From an uncultured Acidimicrobiales bacterium (GTDB taxonomy: Bacteria > Actinomycetota > Acidimicrobiia > Acidimicrobiales > Aldehydirespiratoraceae): a DNA stretch of 64,000 bases. Shown here piece after piece: positions 8,411 through 14,948 of this stretch (the stretch's first letter is position 1; each line of letters begins with the position of its first letter). Made by a program: the position numbers and the translations under genes. The stretch is taken from NCBI GenBank assembly GCA_958296055.1, contig CATQHS010000001.1:2204277-2268276 (forward strand). The letters run 5' to 3'. The notes beneath the pieces are model-generated. The model worked only from the letters and a program-made list of their open reading frames with translations, did not search any database and was not told where the DNA came from.

Positions 8411-10051
8411 GTGGCTAGCGTTCCCGAGTTCGACAGCATCCCGGCGCAGCTTGAGGAGTTGTCGTTCTGGGAGTTGTTCGGTCGCATTGAGCACGAACGT
8501 CTCGACTTCAAGCGCGGCGTGCCCGATGACATCCTGGAGACGATCCCTGCCATGGCGATGACCGACGGCGGGTTGCTCGTGCATGGCGTCGACTCCTCCG
8601 GCCGGATCACCGGATGCCCGCTCTCCCAGAACACCCAAGATCGCATCACCCGTTACTCCAATGAGTGTGATGTCACGGTGCGGGTGGGGACCGTCTCCGT
8701 CGACGGCATTGAGTTGACGATCACGTCAGTGCCTGAGGTCAGGGGTCGCATCGTCACTACCCCAGATGGAAGATTGCTGAGACGCGTTGGTGGTGACTGC
8801 CAGCCACTGCGCGGTGATTCGCTCACCCGCTTCGTGAGGCAGCGAACAGAGCGCTCTGGCGAAGAGGAGTTCGTCCGAGGCTTCGATCCGTCGATGATCG
8901 ACCTCCGGGCTCTTGATGAAGCACTAAATGCTGGCGGCAGGCCGAAGGCCGAAGAGGCTGACATCGTCAGAGCGCTCGCTGATTTCAAGGTGGCGGCTCA
9001 AACCGAGCCCCAGGCGACTCCGAGTGTGATGACGGCCGGTCTGGTGCTTTTCGGCGACAAGCCTGACAGCGTCATCCCGGGCGCACGGGTGCAGTTAGTT
9101 CGGCGAGCGGGGATCGGGCCTGGGCCTGGTCCGGCTTCGGCCAGGAAGGAATGCACGGGCCCGCTCAGAAAGATCTTCGACTGCTGTATGGATTTCGTCG
9201 CTGACCACACTCACCGGCACGAAATCGTGATCGGAAAGCCGCGCGAGTCTTTGCCCGAGTATCCCGTGGCCGTGCTCCGCGAGGCGGTGCTGAACGCTCT
9301 GGCCCACCGCGACTACGGACTCGTCGGCGCGACGATTGACATAACTGTTTGGGACGACCGCGTTGAGGTCCGCAGTCCCGGTCCGCTGCCCGGACACATC
9401 ACCGTGGAGAACATGCGCAACGATCACTACAGCCGCAACCCCAAAATCATGGGAGTGCTCAAGATCATGAAGTTCGTCGAAGAATTCGGCGAAGGGATCG
9501 ACCGCATGCACAGCGAGATGGAAGCTCGGCTGATGGAACCCCCGATCTTCGATGCGACCCCCGATTCAGTGACGGTCACGCTGCGCAACGCATCCATGGC
9601 CTCCGCCGAGGATCAAGCGTGGCTGATGACATTGGGTTCCGAACCGTTGACGGCTGACGAGCGCCGTACGCTGCTCCTCGCCCGCAGCGAGAGGTTCGTA
9701 ACGCCGCGTAGGCTGAAACGACTCCTTGGCGAATCCGATGTCAACCGGTTGCTGTCAGGGGCGGTGGCCAAGGGATTGCTGGTGCGCACCGGCGAGCGAG
9801 GCGGTTCAAGGTACGAGCTGTCCCCCGAGGTGGTGCTCCGAGCCGGATCGACCGGAATCGCAGCGCGAAGCCGGGTGAAACAGACGCTGATTGACGAGAT
9901 GCAACGCCGAGGCAGCATCTCAACGGCTGAAGGCGTGGAACTGGTCAGCGAACCCGTTGCTGTGGTCCGCGACTTGTTGAACGGACTCGTCGAGGAAGAT
10001 TTGGCCCGGGCTGAGGGCCGGACCCGAGCTCGCCGCTACTACCCCATCTGA
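8411..10051 (+). CDS. AlbA_2 (Schlafen-type) / HATPase_c_4 putative transcriptional regulator
   Basis: N-terminal AlbA_2 DNA-binding domain at about residues 15-130 (ERLDFKRGVPDDILETIPAM...GGLLVHGVDSSGRITG). Then a RecG-like HATPase_c_4 domain at about 290-400 (LREAVLNALAHRDYG, VEVRSPGPLPG, FGEGIDRM) and a C-terminal winged-helix region. The track starts at 8312, but GTG 8411 lies just after a TATAAT box, and the 33 residues between show no family similarity. Proteins of this type are ATP-dependent transcription regulators often found in defence islands and mobile regions. The gene is bracketed by copies of a ~160-bp repeat carrying palindromes, suggesting autoregulation and movement as a cassette. 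Its direct function is unproven. Confidence 0.75.
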   Translation: MASVPEFDSIPAQLEELSFWELFGRIEHERLDFKRGVPDDILETIPAMAMTDGGLLVHGVDSSGRITGCPLSQNTQDRITRYSNECDVTVRVGTVSVDGIELTITSVPEVRGRIVTTPDGRLLRRVGGDCQPLRGDSLTRFVRQRTERSGEEEFVRGFDPSMIDLRALDEALNAGGRPKAEEADIVRALADFKVAAQTEPQATPSVMTAGLVLFGDKPDSVIPGARVQLVRRAGIGPGPGPASARKECTGPLRKIFDCCMDFVADHTHRHEIVIGKPRESLPEYPVAVLREAVLNALAHRDYGLVGATIDITVWDDRVEVRSPGPLPGHITVENMRNDHYSRNPKIMGVLKIMKFVEEFGEGIDRMHSEMEARLMEPPIFDATPDSVTVTLRNASMASAEDQAWLMTLGSEPLTADERRTLLLARSERFVTPRRLKRLLGESDVNRLLSGAVAKGLLVRTGERGGSRYELSPEVVLRAGSTGIAARSRVKQTLIDEMQRRGSISTAEGVELVSEPVAVVRDLLNGLVEEDLARAEGRTRARRYYPI

Positions 10052-10090
10052 ACGCGGAGTTCCACGGCTCCACCGCCGGGGTTGATCGAT

Positions 10091-10250
10091 GTGCCCCTAC
10101 GGCGATTCTTCGATCTTTCGCCACGCGAGGGAAATCAGCGGCTTTATTTTGAAAGATTGTGCAATCTTGCCCGTTGGATTGCCAGAAGGCTCAGAATCCT
10201 GTGGGGGGTTGCGGACGGTGCCTCGTTCTGGAGAGGTGAACGCGTCCGAG
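10091..10250 (+). repeat. Direct repeat copy 3, downstream of the AlbA gene
   Basis: About 160 bp nearly identical to copy 1 (GTGCCCCTACGGCGATTCTT ... TGGAGAGGTGAACGCGTCCGA), including the palindrome AAGATTGTGCAATCTT at 10153-10168. With copies 1 and 2 it flanks the AlbA gene in direct orientation. No gene lies between 10052 and 10313. Confidence 0.8.
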
Positions 10251-10288
10251 GCAGTGTCCCGCTGAGTGGTGGGCTTTGGGGTAGCCGC
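10249..10288 (+). repeat. Left arm of a 40-bp inverted repeat
   Basis: AGGCAGTGTCCCGCTGAGTG and the following 20 bases recur exactly as the reverse complement at 14576-14615. The pair encloses the AbiL-like operon, the antitoxin, the Abi remnant and a small gene. No transposase is visible. Confidence 0.75.
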
Positions 10289-10313
10289 TGGGTCACAGGG
10301 CCTTGTCCCGCTC

Positions 10314-10946
10314 TCAGAGAGAAGCATCGGGTTGAAGCACGGCTTGAGCAATCTCCCAGGCGTTGGTGCTCGGGTTTGAATTCGGCGGTGAGCCGCCGCC
10401 TTCGTGGCGACTGTCCAACGCGATGGCTCTCCGGCGAGCTTCTTCGATGGCTTCAAGGAGCAACGGTATAGCTTCAGGCCGGATTTTCTTATCATCCATA
10501 AGGCCGAGTTCTTGGCACTTCCTTTGCAAGTCGTGTCGATCTATGTATGCGGTCTGATCTTGTTCGTGCAGTAGCAGCCAAAGCTCGAAGCAGGGGTTCG
10601 ATATTGCCGTGCGAATGCCACTGTCTCTGGCCTCTTGTATAGCGCTCTTGAAGTGAGGATGTTCATCCCTATCAAACACGCACCAGATCTCATCGAAATC
10701 AGGAGCACCCATTCGGTGTCCGGCTTGTTTGTTTCGCTTGGTGTGTTGACGGGCACGGCCGACGAGCGACAGCGGTACCATGCCCGATTCGGCAAAGTCG
10801 ATCTTGATCTGCTGGTTCTGTCTCTCCAAGATCTTGAGGTAATCACGCTCCGTGACTCTGCCTTCGGTTAACACTCGGATGACTCGACGTGTCTCACGGG
10901 GCGAGATAGTTCTTCTGGGATGGCTTCCCGGTGGTTTGCGCTTCAC
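10314..10946 (-). CDS. RloB-like / AbiLii-type protein
   Basis: This 210-aa protein has the RloB layout: basic N-terminus, VIRVLTEGRVTERDYL (a TOPRIM-like 'tEG..TE..Y' segment), FDEIWCVFDRDEHPHF (DxD acidic motif) and ISNPCFELWLLLHEQ. RloB is the partner of the RloA ATPase; the pair is the AbiLii/AbiLi type of abortive-infection module. The start overlaps the stop of the upstream ATPase by 4 bp, implying translational coupling. A TOPRIM-like nuclease role is inferred from the acidic motifs. Length is normal for the family. Confidence 0.8.
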   Translation of the reverse strand: MKRKPPGSHPRRTISPRETRRVIRVLTEGRVTERDYLKILERQNQQIKIDFAESGMVPLSLVGRARQHTKRNKQAGHRMGAPDFDEIWCVFDRDEHPHFKSAIQEARDSGIRTAISNPCFELWLLLHEQDQTAYIDRHDLQRKCQELGLMDDKKIRPEAIPLLLEAIEEARRRAIALDSRHEGGGSPPNSNPSTNAWEIAQAVLQPDASL

Positions 10947-12352
10947 AAATCTAATGACTCGAAATCGCGAGGATAGCCCTCTGAGCCGAGGGACGGATTT
11001 CGTCCAGCGCTATGAGTTAGCCGACTGCGCCGAGTTGATCGAGCGAAGTCCTCTGGATCGAGGAATGGAACCCCGCCGTACCTTCCCTGGAGATAGCGAC
11101 GCTGCAAGGCCTCGTCGCGCCGAGGCTTGTAGTCGGCCAACTGGAAGAGTTTCGTCGCTCCGGAGTAGTCCTTCTCGGTGAGCCAGATCTGATCGCGTTC
11201 AAGGAAGCGTGCTTCGCTGTCCCCGAGGATCGTGATATCGTGTGAGTTGAAGATGAGCTGCGCGCACCGATGATTGGTCAGCGGGTCTTGAAATAGACCG
11301 ACTAGGCACCGGACGAGATGCGGATGCAGGCTCGCGTCAAGCTCATCAGCCAGTAGAACGTCCCCACGATCAAGGGCATCGAGTACCGGCCCGATCAGGC
11401 CGACCCAAACCAGGGTGCCCTCGGACTCGTCTTGAGGTTCGAACACGACATCGTCGCCGTCGCCCCGGTGAACCAGGCGGACGAACTCGGCCACGACGAA
11501 CTCGTCGTCATCGGGTGTGTCGGGGTCGCCTTTGACCCCACGGAGAATCCGCAGCGCCTTCCGCATCCGGTCAGTTAAGTCCGAGTCAACGGGCGCTCGC
11601 TCTAAGTTTGAGAGCCCCAGATCAGCGGCCAGCAGCAATTCGAGCACTCGAAAGCGGTGGCCGTCCGACTCCAGCATGTGGGCGGTGTGGGCGGCGCGCA
11701 TGCCCCGCGTCGTGGAGTCGGCGAGGAGGAGGTTCCGCTGGAACCATCGGAAGAGAGGGCCGATCTCTTCGTCCGCCGCCGCTCCGGCGACGGACAGAAC
11801 TAGGGCGTTCTCCCGCACCAGCCTGCGCAGCGACTTGCCGGCCGCCCTGAAGCGCGGGCCGAACTCGACGCCGTTCTCGCCGCGGTGGAACACCAGCGCC
11901 TGTCTGCCCTTGGGGAAGTAGTAGGCGTACTCTTGCAGCACTCGGTCATCGTCGACCTCGAATCCGTACTGCCACCGGACCTCGCGCAATATGAGATCGA
12001 TGTCGAACCGCGACGGGCGATCCCGCGAGCTGGCGTCGAGCAGGAAGGGCCTGCGAAATACGCCGCTTCCCTCTCCCCCCTGACTGAACGAGCCCATTAC
12101 CAAGTACCGCATGTCGGCGAGCGCCCGAAGGATCGTCGTTTTGCCGGACGCGTTGGCGCCGAACACGCCGGCCGCGGGAAGCACGCGGACGGGTCGCGCC
12201 GCGGCCGTGGGGAGGTCCCGCACGACTTCCTCGGCTGACATTTGGGCGGCGAGGAGAGACAGATGCACCTCGTCGCGGTACGAACGCACATTGTCCGCAG
12301 TGAACGACAGCAGGGCGCTCAGCGGACTCAGCCCCGGAATTTCGGTCTTCAT
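10943..12352 (-). CDS. RloA-like / AbiLi AAA ATPase
   Basis: AAA/ABC-type ATPase of about 470 aa with a Walker A motif GVFGANASGKTTILRAL near residue 65, Walker B-like region LLADELDASLHPHLV, and H-loop region IFNSHDITILGDSEA. This is the RecF/SMC-like AAA_15/21 family found in AbiL and related defence systems, where it probably senses infection and controls the RloB partner. The start at 12352 (MKTEIPGL) is chosen because AATAAT lies six bases upstream, as for a leaderless gene; the track's extra 18 residues look unlike coding sequence. It forms a two-gene operon with RloB. Confidence 0.82.
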   Translation of the reverse strand: MKTEIPGLSPLSALLSFTADNVRSYRDEVHLSLLAAQMSAEEVVRDLPTAAARPVRVLPAAGVFGANASGKTTILRALADMRYLVMGSFSQGGEGSGVFRRPFLLDASSRDRPSRFDIDLILREVRWQYGFEVDDDRVLQEYAYYFPKGRQALVFHRGENGVEFGPRFRAAGKSLRRLVRENALVLSVAGAAADEEIGPLFRWFQRNLLLADSTTRGMRAAHTAHMLESDGHRFRVLELLLAADLGLSNLERAPVDSDLTDRMRKALRILRGVKGDPDTPDDDEFVVAEFVRLVHRGDGDDVVFEPQDESEGTLVWVGLIGPVLDALDRGDVLLADELDASLHPHLVRCLVGLFQDPLTNHRCAQLIFNSHDITILGDSEARFLERDQIWLTEKDYSGATKLFQLADYKPRRDEALQRRYLQGRYGGVPFLDPEDFARSTRRSRLTHSAGRNPSLGSEGYPRDFESLDL

Positions 12353-12358
12353 AGCCGT

Positions 12359-12364
12359 ATTATT
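12359..12364 (-). promoter_or_regulatory. -10 element AATAAT for the AbiL-like operon
   Basis: AATAAT followed by ACGGCT and the ATG at 12352 on the minus strand: a 6-nt spacing typical of leaderless starts. Confidence 0.4.
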
Positions 12365-12499
12365 GCAGGAAACCCTCACAAAAGCAAATCTAACGACAAG
12401 AATCACCGCTGGAGGTTCTAGCCGCGGCCCCGGCGACAGTCGTCCGGCCCCCGCGGCTTTGGGTTCCTGCGTTTTAGAACATCATTGAATATAGTTAGT

Positions 12500-12505
12500 T
12501 ATACT
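12500..12505 (+). promoter_or_regulatory. -10 element TATACT before the antitoxin gene
   Basis: TATACT then GAATAC then ATG 12512: near-consensus -10 box with a 6-nt spacing. It moves the start from the track's 12485 to 12512. Confidence 0.55.
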
Positions 12506-12511
12506 GAATAC

Positions 12512-12760
12512 ATGCCACGATTGGTTACAAGGATCGACGCCGAACTGGAGTCCCAGATTGCCGATCTCGTCGCCGCTGGAGTCGTCAGCTCTCGCTCCGA
12601 CGCGGTTCGTTGCGGTTTGCGGGTGCTGATCGACCAGCACAGACGCCACATGACCGGGGAAGCCATCGTGCAGGGCTACTTGAAACATCCCCAAACCGAG
12701 GAAGAGCTGGCGTGGGCCCACGACAGCGCCACGGCCATGATTGAGGGGGAGCCCTGGTGA
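12512..12760 (+). CDS. Ribbon-helix-helix antitoxin-like protein (orphan)
   Basis: An 82-aa protein with an N-terminal RHH DNA-binding region (MPRLVTRIDAELESQIADLV...SRSDAVRCGLRVLI), followed by an acidic C-terminal tail (PQTEEELAWAHDSATAMIE) of the kind that wraps a toxin. RHH antitoxins repress their own operon and neutralise a MazF- or ParE-type toxin encoded just downstream. Here the next frame begins as an overlapping GTG but stops after 27 codons, so no intact toxin is present. The gene is divergent from the AbiL-like pair. The antitoxin may be a leftover or may serve a toxin elsewhere. Confidence 0.7.
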   Translation: MPRLVTRIDAELESQIADLVAAGVVSSRSDAVRCGLRVLIDQHRRHMTGEAIVQGYLKHPQTEEELAWAHDSATAMIEGEPW

Positions 12761-12840
12761 CACCGGAGGCTGCAGGGCGAGCGGAGATCTGCATGGACGC
12801 TGGGGCGCGACACAGCCAAAGCGCTGGGACGAACTGGTAG
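12757..12840 (+). pseudogene. Possible toxin gene remnant after the RHH antitoxin
   Basis: A GTG overlaps the antitoxin stop (GTGA), the normal coupling for a TA pair, but the frame stops after 27 codons. GRAEICMDAG is only faintly like the RGEIW start of MazF-type toxins. The following ~90 bases show no continuous frame. Assignment as a toxin remnant is an inference from position. Confidence 0.25.
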
Positions 12841-12933
12841 CCCGCGGCCCCAGACCGAGGGGCTGCGCGAAGCCCTGACCCAAGCCGTGGACACTGGCGG
12901 CGGCGATATTCACATCAGAACGATGGTTCCACT

Positions 12934-13365
12934 TCATCGACGAAGGCACCGAGGAGCACGACCGGTCAAGTAAGCCTCCGTGCAGAGGAACCGCCAGAAC
13001 CCGAAGCTCAGTTCGGCGATCACTCTGTCGTGGGACTCCTCCTCGTTGCGCAGGGATCGCTCTCGAGCCGTTTTGATGATGGACCAGGCTTTGGCTCTGT
13101 GCTTTCCTGAGAACAGTTGCCGCCGGTGATACCACGCCATTGGCCATCTCTGAGACCTCCCGTAGGCGACGAGCGCTCTGTCGACCGCATTGCGGAAGAT
13201 GACTTCTAGGCGACCGAGATCTTCGTGTAGCGATGCTCCAACCCGCGCGTTCCAGTCGTAGAGGCTGATCGCCACAGCCACATCGCCGCCAGCGGCCTTC
13301 AAGTACGGATCAATCCTGGCTGCCGTGAGTCTCTCAACGAGGATTTGAGGGTTGAACGTTGACAT
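12934..13365 (-). pseudogene. Truncated Abi_2-like abortive infection protein
   Basis: The 143-aa frame matches the start of Abi_2/AbiD-F-like proteins: LTAARIDPYLKAAGG near residue 13, ISLYDWNARVGASLHEDLGRLEVIFRNAVDRAL, then VIAELSFGFWRFL. After that the expected continuation (usually another 60-100 residues with LT...LW and conserved aromatic positions) is replaced by LTGRAPRCLRR and a stop. It therefore looks cut at its 3' end, next to the broken toxin locus. The intact family acts as an abortive-infection RNA-directed system; this copy is probably inactive, though a short functional form cannot be excluded. Confidence 0.6.
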
Positions 13366-13866
13366 GGCGCGCCGATTGCCTTATAGTGCCTTCTTGAAAG
13401 CCCCGGAACCGTCCCTGCCTTCGGGCAAACGGCCGGGGTTACGCCCTTCTAGCCGCAGACTGCGCCGCGACAGCGCGCAGGAGGGTGCCTCACGGCGGCC
13501 CGCCCGGCCCGGCCCATTCATTGCGCCGCGCCGCGATCTCATCAGCGGCCCGTTCTCGTTGAGAAACCCGTGCGGCGCTTCTTGACCGACCAGACCTTTC
13601 TCCCATCGACTGTCATCTCGCGATCCATTCAGTTTCGATCCCTTTGAGGATTGTACGCGCGGGCACCGCTGGTCAGGGCTGACCGGGATCGCCGCCTCGG
13701 TCTGCGGCACACTCGCCCAGACCCGCCCGGCCCGGGGCATGGACGGTGACAGCAGGGTGGCACCGGCTGTTGCGGCCGGAGGCGGCGTGTCATCGGCCCG
13801 CAGACCCGCCAGACGCCGGGCTGAGCCGGGGCGAGCAGTCCGGCCCCGACGCGCGAGTCCAATCTG
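13366..13866. other. Gene-poor accessory DNA
   Basis: I see no supportable gene here. The ORFs on both strands have biased, low-complexity translations without recognisable motifs. The stretch joins the Abi remnant to the duplicated ino1 end. Confidence 0.5.
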
Positions 13867-13983
13867 CCTCAGCCGGCTTCGCTGTGGGTCACGGGGGCTT
13901 CGCCCATCCACTCCCGCAGGGTGTTCTTCAGCTTCGTCTGCTGGATGAACAGGTCGTGCTCCACCGCGACGGACCCGGCGGCC
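13867..13983 (-). pseudogene. Duplicated 3' end of inositol-3-phosphate synthase
   Basis: About 117 bp match 14947-15063 at roughly 96% and encode the same C-terminus (VEHDLFIQQTKLKNTLREWM ... and the same stop) on the minus strand. The upstream part of the gene is absent. The two copies are direct repeats 1080 bp apart, flanking the small gene and RNA candidates. It is a footprint of insertion or recombination at the ino1 3' end. Confidence 0.85.
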
Positions 13984-14136
13984 GGCCGGTGCTCATCGTG
14001 ACTCGCAGCAAAGTCGTGCCGGTGCAGGGTTTGCGCTACTGGGGCTGAGACGGCGCGACCTGGATGGCACTGTGGTCATATCTAAGGGCTTATGCTATTG
14101 AATCAGCTCAAATGATCAAGGAAGGAGGCACCACAG

Positions 14137-14370
14137 ATGAAGAAGCGGGACAAGAAAACTAAGAAGAACAAGAAGAACCAGAAAACTAACCAGTACGAAG
14201 GATTGAGCAACCAGGGCATATACAAACCCGGTCCATGGCCGGAAGGCAAACGGCCAGACCTGGTTAATCACCCTATGCCTGGGCGTATCCCTGCGGGGTG
14301 GCCTCACGGGAAGCCGGTTGAAGTTCTCAAGTTCCAGACGGAAGAGGCGGCCTCAGACAAGACCCCTTAA
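14137..14370 (+). CDS. Small lysine-rich hypothetical protein
   Basis: A 77-aa frame preceded by a strong Shine-Dalgarno sequence (AAGGAAGGAGG, eight bases before ATG). The N-terminus is extremely basic (KKRDKKTKKNKKNQKTN), followed by a Gly/Pro-rich segment (GIYKPGPWPEGKRPDLVNH). Such composition suggests an intrinsically disordered nucleic-acid-binding protein. I do not recognise a family. It lies between the duplicated ino1 end and the 40-bp inverted repeat, close to the tandem RNA candidates. Base composition is less GC-rich than the neighbours, in line with acquisition. Confidence 0.5.
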   Translation: MKKRDKKTKKNKKNQKTNQYEGLSNQGIYKPGPWPEGKRPDLVNHPMPGRIPAGWPHGKPVEVLKFQTEEAASDKTP

Positions 14371-14457
14371 CCAGCCGACGATCTGGTCGTAGTCCAGGCC
14401 GCCAGAGCCAAGCGCTGCGAGAGCAGTCGCCGAAGAACGCGGACGGCTGCCGCTCAC
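14353..14457 (-). CDS. Possible 34-aa ORF or gene remnant
   Basis: Starts with GTG overlapping the stop of another short frame (ATGTGAG) and encodes MSGSRPRSSATALAALGSGGLDYDQIVGWLRGLV. The preceding minus-strand frame (VIDVILGENNHPLIKEDTPM...) contains AAGGAGG before an ATG. Both may be remnants of a larger accessory gene; there is no recognisable family. Confidence 0.2.
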   Translation of the reverse strand: MSGSRPRSSATALAALGSGGLDYDQIVGWLRGLV

Positions 14458-14575
14458 ATAACCCTCCCCTCTGTGGCAGAATCAGAAAGGGTCATCGGCG
14501 TGTCCTCCTTGATGAGTGGGTGATTGTTCTCGCCGAGGATCACGTCGATGACCCCCCTAGCGGTGGGACCCCCCG

Positions 14576-14615
14576 GCGGCTACCCCAAAGCCCACCACTC
14601 AGCGGGACACTGCCT
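14576..14615 (-). repeat. Right arm of the 40-bp inverted repeat
   Basis: Exact reverse complement of 10249-10288. It lies just upstream of the tandem RNA candidates and 33 bp short of the -35 region of the first. Confidence 0.75.
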
Positions 14616-14645
14616 TTTGCTGGACGCTGGGCCCGCTCGCAGATC

Positions 14646-14674
14646 TTGCAAAAAGGTTGAAAGTCGACTACCTT
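14646..14674 (+). promoter_or_regulatory. Promoter of RNA candidate A (TTGCAA-N17-TACCTT)
   Basis: -35 TTGCAA at 14646-14651 and -10 TACCTT at 14669-14674 with the ideal 17-base spacer. Seven bases after the -10 is G14682, the first base of the closing stem of RNA candidate A. Confidence 0.5.
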
Positions 14675-14681
14675 TCTCGTT

Positions 14682-14762
14682 GACGAGAGGCACGGAGCAC
14701 CCGTCTACGTGGGGCGACCCAAGTACCCAGCTTGCTGGTTTCAGGCGGTCCGGCCTCTCGTC
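14682..14762 (+). ncRNA. Tandem structured RNA candidate, copy A
   Basis: An 81-nt segment closed by a perfect 10-bp stem GACGAGAGGC/GCCTCTCGTC. Inside, CCGTC pairs with GGCGG (with a wobble). ACGTGGG-GCGA-CCCAAGT forms a hairpin with a GNRA loop, and CCAG-CTTG-CTGG a second hairpin. The GNRA loop is seen only when read on the plus strand. The segment is preceded by its own promoter and followed by TCTCGCTTCTAGC. I do not recognise the family. The structure is hand-derived. Confidence 0.5.
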
Positions 14763-14802
14763 TCGCTTCTAGCACTGATTGCTGGTGCGCTAGTCGAGCG
14801 GG

Positions 14803-14833
14803 TTGTGCTCCGCTTCGGGTACCTGCTACTTTT
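14803..14833 (+). promoter_or_regulatory. Promoter of RNA candidate B (TTGTGC-N19-TACTTT)
   Basis: -10 TACTTT at 14828-14833 lies eight bases before G14842, the first base of the closing stem of copy B. The -35 match (TTGTGC) is weaker, with 19-base spacing. Confidence 0.35.
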
Positions 14834-14841
14834 TTGTGTAG

Positions 14842-14928
14842 ACGAGAGGCGCGGGTAGCCGTCCACCTGGGGAAACCCAAGTACCTGGCTCTACTGGAGT
14901 CGGCTTCAGACGGTCCGGCCTCTCGTCT
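14842..14928 (+). ncRNA. Tandem structured RNA candidate, copy B
   Basis: An 87-nt homologue of copy A with the same 10-bp closing stem. CCGTC pairs with GACGG, where copy A has GGCGG, a change that keeps pairing. The GNRA hairpin is ACCTGGG-GAAA-CCCAAGT, with GAAA replacing GCGA. The last hairpin is longer (CTGGCTC-TACTG-GAGTCGG) than in copy A. Sequence varies where structure is kept, the signature of a functional RNA. It is followed by TCTCGCGTTCTAGC as in copy A, with no U-tract. Confidence 0.5.
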
Positions 14929-14948
14929 CGCGTTCTAGCTGACGCGCC

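Noticed and set aside
8085-10250. Repeats near the AlbA gene considered as a CRISPR array
   Set aside because: Only three long (~160 bp) copies with no regular spacers and no cas genes.
13381-13911. 176-aa minus-strand ORF in the gene-poor part of the island
   Set aside because: Arg/Gly/Pro-rich translation with no motif, starting inside the duplicated ino1 end in the wrong frame.
10249-14615. 40-bp inverted repeats considered as ends of an insertion sequence
   Set aside because: No transposase or integrase frame lies between them, so an autonomous IS is not supported. Kept only as a repeat pair.
14682-14928. Tandem RNA candidates considered as a glycine or c-di-GMP tandem riboswitch
   Set aside because: The conserved core sequences of those classes are not seen, and there is no downstream gene on the same strand to control.
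14682-14928. The same elements considered as ino1 transcription terminators on the minus strand
   Set aside because: Two elaborate copies with GNRA loops only on the plus strand and plus-strand promoters fit an RNA gene better, although a terminator role on the minus strand cannot be fully excluded.
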